From positions 434,001-498,000 of the forward strand of contig CAWDAQ010000005.1 of assembly GCA_963800325.1 (NCBI GenBank): DNA of 64,000 bases, written 5' to 3'. This stretch comes from CAWDAQ01 sp963800325 (lineage in GTDB: Bacteria; Actinomycetota; Actinomycetes; Actinomycetales; Dermatophilaceae). Below the pieces are notes generated by a model, which made no database searches, was not told where the DNA came from, and saw only the letters and a list, made by a program, of their open reading frames with translations. Of the stretch, positions 61,675 to 64,000 are shown one piece after another (within the stretch, counting starts at the first letter, position 1; each line of letters opens with the position of its first letter). The position numbers were made by a program, and so were the translations under genes.

Positions 61675-63972
61675 TCATCCCTTCTCGAGGTAGGCGGCCT
61701 GCTCGGCCTCGGACCAGGTGGCGACCGCCGCCGCGAGCGCCGGGCGCCCCGTCAGGTCGGGGTCGGCGGCCACGACCTCGGTGGCGTCCTCGCGGGCCTG
61801 GGCGACGAGCTCCTCGTCGCGCACGAGCGAGAGGAACTCCAGCTGGGACCTCCCGCCGCTCTGCCGGGTGCCCAGGACGTCCCCCTCGCGGCGCTGGGTC
61901 AGGTCGAGCCGGGCGAGCTCGAACCCGTCGGAGCTGCCCGCGACCGCGTCGAGCCGGGCCCGCGCGGTGGGCGCGTCGCTCGAGGTCATGAGCAGGCAGA
62001 GGCCGGGGTGGGAGCCCCGGCCGACCCGACCGCGGAGCTGGTGGAGCTGGGAGACCCCGAACCGCTCGGCGTCCCGGACGACCATGACGCTCGCGTTCGG
62101 GACGTCGACGCCGACCTCGATGACGGTCGTCGCGACGAGCACGTCGACCTCGCCCGCGGCGAACCGGGACATGACGGCGTCCTTGTCCTCGGGGGCGAGC
62201 CGGCCGTGGAGCACCTCGATCCGCAGGCCGGCGAGGGCCGGGTGGGCGCAGAGCTCGGCATGGACCTCGAGGACGCTCGCGGTCGGACGGTCCGCCCCAC
62301 CGGCCGGCGGCGGCAGCAGGGCCTCCCCACCCGGACCGGGCTCGCTCACCTCGGGCCCGTCCACGTCCCGATCGGCCACGTCGGGCCCGTCCACGTCGGG
62401 CTCGGGCAGGTCGGGCTCGGGCAGGTCGGGTAGGTCCTCCCCGGACGCGGCGCCCTCCTCGTCCCCGCCGATGCGGGGGCAGACGACGAACGCCTGGCGA
62501 CCACCGCGGACCTCCTCGCCGACCCGCTGCCAGGTGCGCTCGACCCAGCCCGGGGCCTGCTCGGGCACGACGTGGGTCGTGATCGGCTGCCGACCCCGGG
62601 GGAGCTCGCGCAGCGTCGAGGTCTCCATGTCCCCGAACACCGTCATCGCGACCGTCCGGGGGATCGGGGTGGCCGTCATGACGAGGACGTGCGGCGGGTG
62701 GGCCGCCTTGCCGCGCAGCGCGTCGCGCTGCTCCACCCCGAACCGGTGCTGCTCGTCGACGACGACGAGCGCGAGGTCGTGGAAGTCGACGGCGTCCTGG
62801 ATGAGCGCGTGCGTGCCGATGACGATGCCGGCCTCGCCGGAGACGACGTCGAGCAGCGCCCGCCGGCGCGCGGCCGTCGGCATGCTGCCGGTCAGCAGCG
62901 CCACCCGGGTGCCGACCTCGCTGCCGCCGAGCATTCCGCCCTCGGCGAGGTCGCCGAGCATCGCGGTCACCGACCGGTGGTGCTGCACGGCGAGCACCTC
63001 GGTGGGGGCGAGCAGCGCCGCCTGGCCGCCGGCGTCGACGGCGGCGAGCATGGCCCGCAGGGCGACCACGGTCTTCCCGGACCCGACCTCCCCCTGCAGC
63101 AGCCGGTGCATCGGGCTGGTGCGGGACATCTCCTCGGCGATGACCTCCCCGACCCGGGCCTGGCCCTCGGTGAGCTCGAACGGCAGCCGGGCGTCGAACT
63201 CCTCGCGCAGTCCGCCGGCGCTGACCGGCCGGGCGAGGGTCTCCTCGCGTTCGCGGTCCAGCCGACGCCGCGCGAGCAGGCACTGGAGGACGAACGCCTC
63301 CTCGTACCGCAGGCGGCGACGGCCACGGGCCACGTCGCGCTCGTCGCGCGGGGTGTGCAGCGCGGTGACCGCCTCCAGACGCCCCGGGAGGCCCCGCGCG
63401 GCCCGGACCCTCTCCGGCACGACGTCCTCGAGCTCGTCGAGGTGGCCGAGGACGAGCCGGACGCACTCGGTGATCGTCCAGTTGTGCAGCCCCTTGACCT
63501 GGAGGTAGATCGGGATGAGTCCCCGCTCGGAGAGGTCCTCGCCCGACCCGCCCGACCCTGCGGGCCCGGCGAGGACGGTGTAGCCGGGGTGGGCGAGCTG
63601 GTGGCGACCCCGGTAGCGGGTGACCTCCCCGGCGAAGATCGCCGTCGTCCCGGCGACGAGCTTGCCCTCGTGGCCCCGGGCGTCGAAGAACGTGACGTCG
63701 ACGTCGTGGTCGCCGTCGGTGATGGTCACGGTGAGCATCCGCCCCCGCCGGGCCCGCATCGGGCGGGTGGTCGCCGAGCGCACCCGGGCGACGACGACGA
63801 CGTACTCGCCCTCGTGGAGCCGCGACAGGTCGCTGTCGTGGCTCTTGTACCGCCGCGGCCAGAACCGGAGCAGGTCGCCGACGGTGCGCACGTCCCGGTG
63901 CCGCTCGAGCTTGCCCGCGGTGGCGCCGCCGAGGAGGTTCTTCAGGCGGGTGGACTCGGTGGCCACGCTCAC
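61675..63972 (-). CDS. recG: ATP-dependent DNA helicase RecG
   Basis: 765 aa from GTG overlapping the upstream stop (GTGA). N-terminal OB/wedge domain, helicase lobe 1 with QGEVGSGKTVVALRAML (Walker A), VVVDEQHRFG and MTATPIPRT, lobe 2 with ATTVIEVGVDVPNASVM and HQLRGRVGRG. Remodels stalled forks and Holliday junctions. About 60 extra residues (about 500-560) rich in Asp/Pro/Glu (LPEPDLPEPDVDGPDV) are inserted at the lobe 1/2 junction and encoded by short imperfect repeats. Confidence 0.94.
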   Translation of the reverse strand: MSVATESTRLKNLLGGATAGKLERHRDVRTVGDLLRFWPRRYKSHDSDLSRLHEGEYVVVVARVRSATTRPMRARRGRMLTVTITDGDHDVDVTFFDARGHEGKLVAGTTAIFAGEVTRYRGRHQLAHPGYTVLAGPAGSGGSGEDLSERGLIPIYLQVKGLHNWTITECVRLVLGHLDELEDVVPERVRAARGLPGRLEAVTALHTPRDERDVARGRRRLRYEEAFVLQCLLARRRLDREREETLARPVSAGGLREEFDARLPFELTEGQARVGEVIAEEMSRTSPMHRLLQGEVGSGKTVVALRAMLAAVDAGGQAALLAPTEVLAVQHHRSVTAMLGDLAEGGMLGGSEVGTRVALLTGSMPTAARRRALLDVVSGEAGIVIGTHALIQDAVDFHDLALVVVDEQHRFGVEQRDALRGKAAHPPHVLVMTATPIPRTVAMTVFGDMETSTLRELPRGRQPITTHVVPEQAPGWVERTWQRVGEEVRGGRQAFVVCPRIGGDEEGAASGEDLPDLPEPDLPEPDVDGPDVADRDVDGPEVSEPGPGGEALLPPPAGGADRPTASVLEVHAELCAHPALAGLRIEVLHGRLAPEDKDAVMSRFAAGEVDVLVATTVIEVGVDVPNASVMVVRDAERFGVSQLHQLRGRVGRGSHPGLCLLMTSSDAPTARARLDAVAGSSDGFELARLDLTQRREGDVLGTRQSGGRSQLEFLSLVRDEELVAQAREDATEVVAADPDLTGRPALAAAVATWSEAEQAAYLEKG

Positions 63973-64000
63973 TCCACCCCGAGCAGCAGGTCGTAGGTCG
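63969..64000 (-). CDS. C-terminal end of an upstream DAK2/YloV-type gene
   Basis: Only the last ten codons are inside the window, reading TYDLLLGVE and a stop whose TGA overlaps the recG GTG. A C-terminus ending (Y)xLLxGVE upstream of recG is typical of DAK2-domain YloV-like proteins linked to fatty-acid kinase (FakA). Too short to be certain. Confidence 0.5.
   Translation of the reverse strand, partial: TYDLLLGVE

Overview
The window is very GC-rich DNA with almost every third codon position G or C, many GTG starts, GTGA/ATGA stop-start overlaps and leaderless promoters. This fits a high-GC actinobacterium. From about 7.3 kb to the right edge the core gene order matches, from memory, the Mycobacterium tuberculosis segment from rlmN through recG (Rv2880c onward). 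I favour a Micrococcales- or Kineosporiales-like organism but cannot name a genus.

Layout. 1-3.7 kb (+): the end of a class III aminotransferase, an amine-oxidase-like flavoprotein, a PPOX/F420 flavin-type protein and a LOG-like protein. 3.8-7.3 kb (-): tdh-kbl threonine catabolism and purU. 7.3-14.7 kb (-): rlmN, a GDT1-type Mn exporter behind a probable yybP-ykoY Mn riboswitch, then rpsB-tsf-pyrH-frr-cdsA, interrupted by a decayed monooxygenase gene. 15-16.9 kb (+): an aminotransferase and an M23 peptidase. 16.9-25.4 kb (-): a run rplS-lepB-lepB-rnhB-DUF2469-yraN-comM-dprA-xerC-DUF3152. 25.6-31.4 kb: fetB-like permease (+), a Ski2-like helicase, and rpsP-khpA-rimM-trmD. 31.6-41.2 kb (-): amidohydrolase, ffh with a hydrolase, amtB-glnK-glnD with a possible GlnR operator, and ftsY. 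41.2-44.8 kb: smc. 44.9-53.5 kb: an accessory block. 53.5-64 kb: acyP, a surface O-acyltransferase, mutM-rnc-rpmF-yceD, coaD, a CPA-type antiporter, rsmD, recG and the last codons of a DAK2-type gene.

The most interesting region is 45.2-53.3 kb, which separates smc from acyP-mutM (neighbours in mycobacteria). It holds an SDR epimerase, a divergent membrane glycosyltransferase, a GT2 glycosyltransferase, a DUF2064 protein, a methyltransferase, a membrane-cytochrome/molybdopterin oxidoreductase fusion, a small membrane protein and a two-component system. The glycosyltransferase/DUF2064/membrane trio resembles the mycobacterial Rv0539-Rv0540-Rv0541c locus linked to methylthioxylose capping of lipoarabinomannan. 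A YedY/MsrP-like oxidoreductase in the same transcription unit suggests a regulated, redox-active envelope sugar system.

Other features of note are two families of intergenic repeats with the same architecture (tandem 33-34 bp copies facing inverted copies) at gene 3' ends, nine TANNNT-6/7 nt-start leaderless promoters, and several low-complexity tails or inserts in housekeeping proteins (LepB, RpsB, FtsY, RecG). No tRNA, rRNA, CRISPR array, insertion sequence or prophage was seen.
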